Source: Lachnospiraceae bacterium
Lineage (GTDB): Bacteria; Bacillota; Clostridia; Lachnospirales; Lachnospiraceae
Assembly: GCA_021205045.1 (NCBI GenBank)
Contig: JAJPYH010000076.1
Span: 1 to 9,482, forward strand
DNA length: 9,482 nt
Reading direction: 5' to 3'
Part shown: positions 7,741 through 9,482 of the stretch, in pieces
Numbering within the stretch: position 1 is the stretch's first letter
How the letters are laid out: every line of letters starts with the position of its first letter
Position numbers and translations under genes: made by a program
The notes under the pieces: model-generated
What the model was told of the DNA's origin: nothing
Database searches by the model: none
The model's input: the letters and a program-made list of their open reading frames with translations, nothing else

Positions 7741-7744
7741 GTGA
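7739..7744 (+). promoter_or_regulatory. Shine-Dalgarno site AGGTGA deciding the phosphatase start
   Basis: AGGTGA overlaps the TAG stop of the MATE gene and lies 4 nt before ATG 7749. It favours this start over an in-frame TTG at 7710, which has no ribosome-binding sequence and would put acidic residues ahead of the signal anchor. Confidence 0.65.
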
Positions 7745-7748
7745 AAAA

Positions 7749-9428
7749 ATGAAAAGACAGGTAAAGCTGGCGACGAAAATTATTATGGGCTTTTCTATTC
7801 TGGCGGTGCTGCTGTGCGCCGCCTGTACTGGTATTGGCTATGTCCAGTACCGGGCTTATATTCAGGAGCAGTACAATGACCGGGCCTACGAGATCGCCGA
7901 GGTATTTCTGGATTATTGCTCCGTGGAGACGCTGGCGGAGTATTTGCAGCTGGCCAGAAGCTATAAGGAAGGCGGCGCCTCCATGGAGGATATCCAGGCG
8001 GTGGTGCAGACCGAGGAATACCAGGAGCTTCTTACCCAGTTAAATCTGCTCAGGGAAAACGTGAATGCCAATGACATTTACGTGGGCTGGCTGGACATTG
8101 ATGATCTTTATTCCTACGACGGCAGTACGGAGGGGTGGACGCCTCTGGTCTATGTTTTTGACAGCTATGTGGATCCGGACCTGGTCTATTCCTTTGGAGA
8201 CATGAGCGCTGTCAACCCCAAATATCTGGATGAGGCGGCGTCCATTACTCTGACCGGGCAGCGGTCCGACAGCTATTTTATTTCCGAGAGCGCTTATGGC
8301 TATAATACTTCGGCGATTCTGCCGGTGATCTATGAAGGTGAGGTGGTTGGCTCCATCGGCGTGGAGATTCCCATGTCTACCCTGCAGAGCACTACCAGGG
8401 ATTATGTTTTTCATTCTGTCCTGGGCGTGGCGTTGGTCACCGCGATCTGCATCGCTATCTATATGAATTACCTGTACCGCAGCATGATCGCACCCATCAA
8501 CCTGATCTCCGGCGAGGCCAGCAGGTTTGTGCAGGAGGGAAATCAGATCTCGCAAAATCTGGCAAATGTACATACCAATGATGAAATCCAGACTCTCAGC
8601 GAAACCCTGCTGAAGATGGAGATTGACATCAATCATTATATCTATAACCTGACGAAGGTGACGGCGGAGAAGGAGAGAATCAGTGCCGAGCTGAATGTGG
8701 CGACCCAGATTCAGACGGATATGCTGCCCAGTATTTTCCCGGCCTTCCCGGAGCGCAGGGAGTTTGATATTTTCGCGTCCATGAATCCCGCCAGGGAAGT
8801 GGGCGGAGATTTTTATGATTTCTTCCTGATCGACGATGATCACCTGGCTTTAGTGATCGCGGGCGTGTCCGGCAAGGGAATTCCCGCCGCCCTGTTCATG
8901 GTCATTTCCAAGACCCTGCTCAAAAACCAGGCCCTGATGGGTCACACGCCCAGCGAGGTGGTGGAGACAGTCAACAATCAGCTCTGTGAAAACAATGAGG
9001 CGGATATGTTTGTCACGGTCTGGCTGGGAATCCTGGAGATTTCCAGCGGAAAGCTGACCGCCGTCAACGCTGGCCACGAATATCCGATGATGAAGCACTC
9101 TCATGAGGGCTTTACCCTCCTGAACGACGATCACGGCTTCGTCATGGGAGTCATGGAGGATATGCCCCATGAATCCTACGAAATTCAGCTTCATCCGGGG
9201 GACAGTATTTTTGTCTATACGGACGGCGTGCCGGACGCCGCGGACGCGGAGGGCAATCAGTTCGGCAGAGAGCACACCCTTGAGGTGCTCAATACGGATC
9301 CCGACGCGGAGCCGGAGGCGCTTTTGAAGCGCGTCAAGAAGAGTATCGACGGCTTTGTGGGCGAGGCGGAGCAGTTTGACGATATCACCATGTTGTGCAT
9401 GACCTACAGGGGAGCGGAGCAATCCTGA
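7749..9428 (+). CDS. Membrane Cache-HAMP-PP2C (SpoIIE/RsbU-family) phosphatase, one metal-site Asp missing
   Basis: The 559-residue protein has a short basic N-terminus (MKRQVKLATK), a membrane anchor at about 14-32, and an external sensor at about 33-220 that ends in a Cache-like ILPVIYEGEVVGSIGVEIP. A second membrane span (about 221-242), a HAMP linker (about 243-295), a short coiled coil with AEKERISAELNVATQIQ (306-322), and a cytoplasmic PP2C/SpoIIE domain follow. Family members dephosphorylate STAS-domain anti-sigma antagonists in response to signals. Metal-site motifs are EVGGDFYD (350-357), FVYTDGVPDA (488-497) and EQFDDIT (541-547). The motif usually written ADVSGKG reads AGVSGKG, so Gly372 replaces a conserved metal-binding Asp (the equivalent of SpoIIE Asp628). 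Activity may therefore be low or absent. No STAS antagonist gene lies in the window. The start at ATG 7749 was chosen for its ribosome-binding site and anchor. Similar phosphatases next to GHKL proteins form partner-switching modules. Confidence 0.88.
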   Translation: MKRQVKLATKIIMGFSILAVLLCAACTGIGYVQYRAYIQEQYNDRAYEIAEVFLDYCSVETLAEYLQLARSYKEGGASMEDIQAVVQTEEYQELLTQLNLLRENVNANDIYVGWLDIDDLYSYDGSTEGWTPLVYVFDSYVDPDLVYSFGDMSAVNPKYLDEAASITLTGQRSDSYFISESAYGYNTSAILPVIYEGEVVGSIGVEIPMSTLQSTTRDYVFHSVLGVALVTAICIAIYMNYLYRSMIAPINLISGEASRFVQEGNQISQNLANVHTNDEIQTLSETLLKMEIDINHYIYNLTKVTAEKERISAELNVATQIQTDMLPSIFPAFPERREFDIFASMNPAREVGGDFYDFFLIDDDHLALVIAGVSGKGIPAALFMVISKTLLKNQALMGHTPSEVVETVNNQLCENNEADMFVTVWLGILEISSGKLTAVNAGHEYPMMKHSHEGFTLLNDDHGFVMGVMEDMPHESYEIQLHPGDSIFVYTDGVPDAADAEGNQFGREHTLEVLNTDPDAEPEALLKRVKKSIDGFVGEAEQFDDITMLCMTYRGAEQS

Positions 9429-9482
9429 GAATTAAATTCGATGTTCCAAATGCCCGCAAATAAAGGCTTGCAAAACCTACGA

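Noticed and set aside
7710..7748. Upstream TTG start for the phosphatase
   Set aside because: It lacks a ribosome-binding site and would add 13 mostly acidic residues before a classic basic signal anchor; ATG 7749 with AGGTGA is better.
8040..9422. Two long minus-strand open frames (8040-8843 and 8850-9422) opposite the phosphatase gene
   Set aside because: They mirror the codon bias of the Cache-HAMP-PP2C gene and show no recognisable motif.
9441..9482. Possible start of a further gene (ATG 9441 or 9450, open to the window edge)
   Set aside because: Only 11-14 codons are visible, with no clear ribosome-binding site; not enough to call a gene. No hairpin terminator is seen in 9429-9482 either.

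Overview
The window looks like a piece of a Firmicutes (Clostridia) chromosome, most likely a gut Lachnospiraceae-type organism. That placing is an inference from Shine-Dalgarno sites of the AGGAGG type, a moderate GC content (about half by eye), and protein families and domain fusions common in that group. No rRNA, tRNA, IS, CRISPR array or clear terminator was seen.

All genes lie on the + strand, tightly packed, in the order: (1) a tandem-AAA+ ATPase gene (42-2270) cut by an in-frame amber codon at 1062-1064; (2) a GNAT N-acetyltransferase (2267-2695, ATGA overlap with the ATPase); (3) a 538-residue mostly helical soluble protein that I do not recognise (2683-4299, overlapping the GNAT gene by 13 nt); (4) a GH3-family acyl-adenylating/amido synthetase (4333-5997); (5) a MATE-type multidrug/solute exporter fused at its C-terminus to a GHKL (HATPase/RsbW-like) domain (6016-7740); (6) a membrane Cache-HAMP-PP2C phosphatase of the SpoIIE/RsbU family (7749-9428). 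The largest gap between genes is 33 nt, so the window can be read as one operon or as two adjacent modules (ATPase-GNAT-unknown, and GH3-MATE/GHKL-phosphatase).

The second module has a readable logic. GH3 enzymes activate a carboxylic acid with ATP and join it to an amine, usually an amino acid. The MATE part could export the product or a related compound. The fused GHKL domain and the sensor phosphatase are the two classic halves of a partner-switching circuit, with an external ligand read by the Cache domain. This wiring is inference.

The most striking observation is that three genes carry apparent loss-of-function changes at diagnostic positions. The ATPase has a premature TAG. The GHKL domain lacks the N-box Asn (Ile494) and the G1-box Asp (Ser523). 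The phosphatase has Gly372 where the ADVSGKG motif normally has a metal-binding Asp. Either this locus is decaying, or the last two are a pseudo-kinase/pseudo-phosphatase pair used for binding rather than catalysis. TAG also serves as the ordinary stop of the MATE gene, which argues against general amber reassignment.
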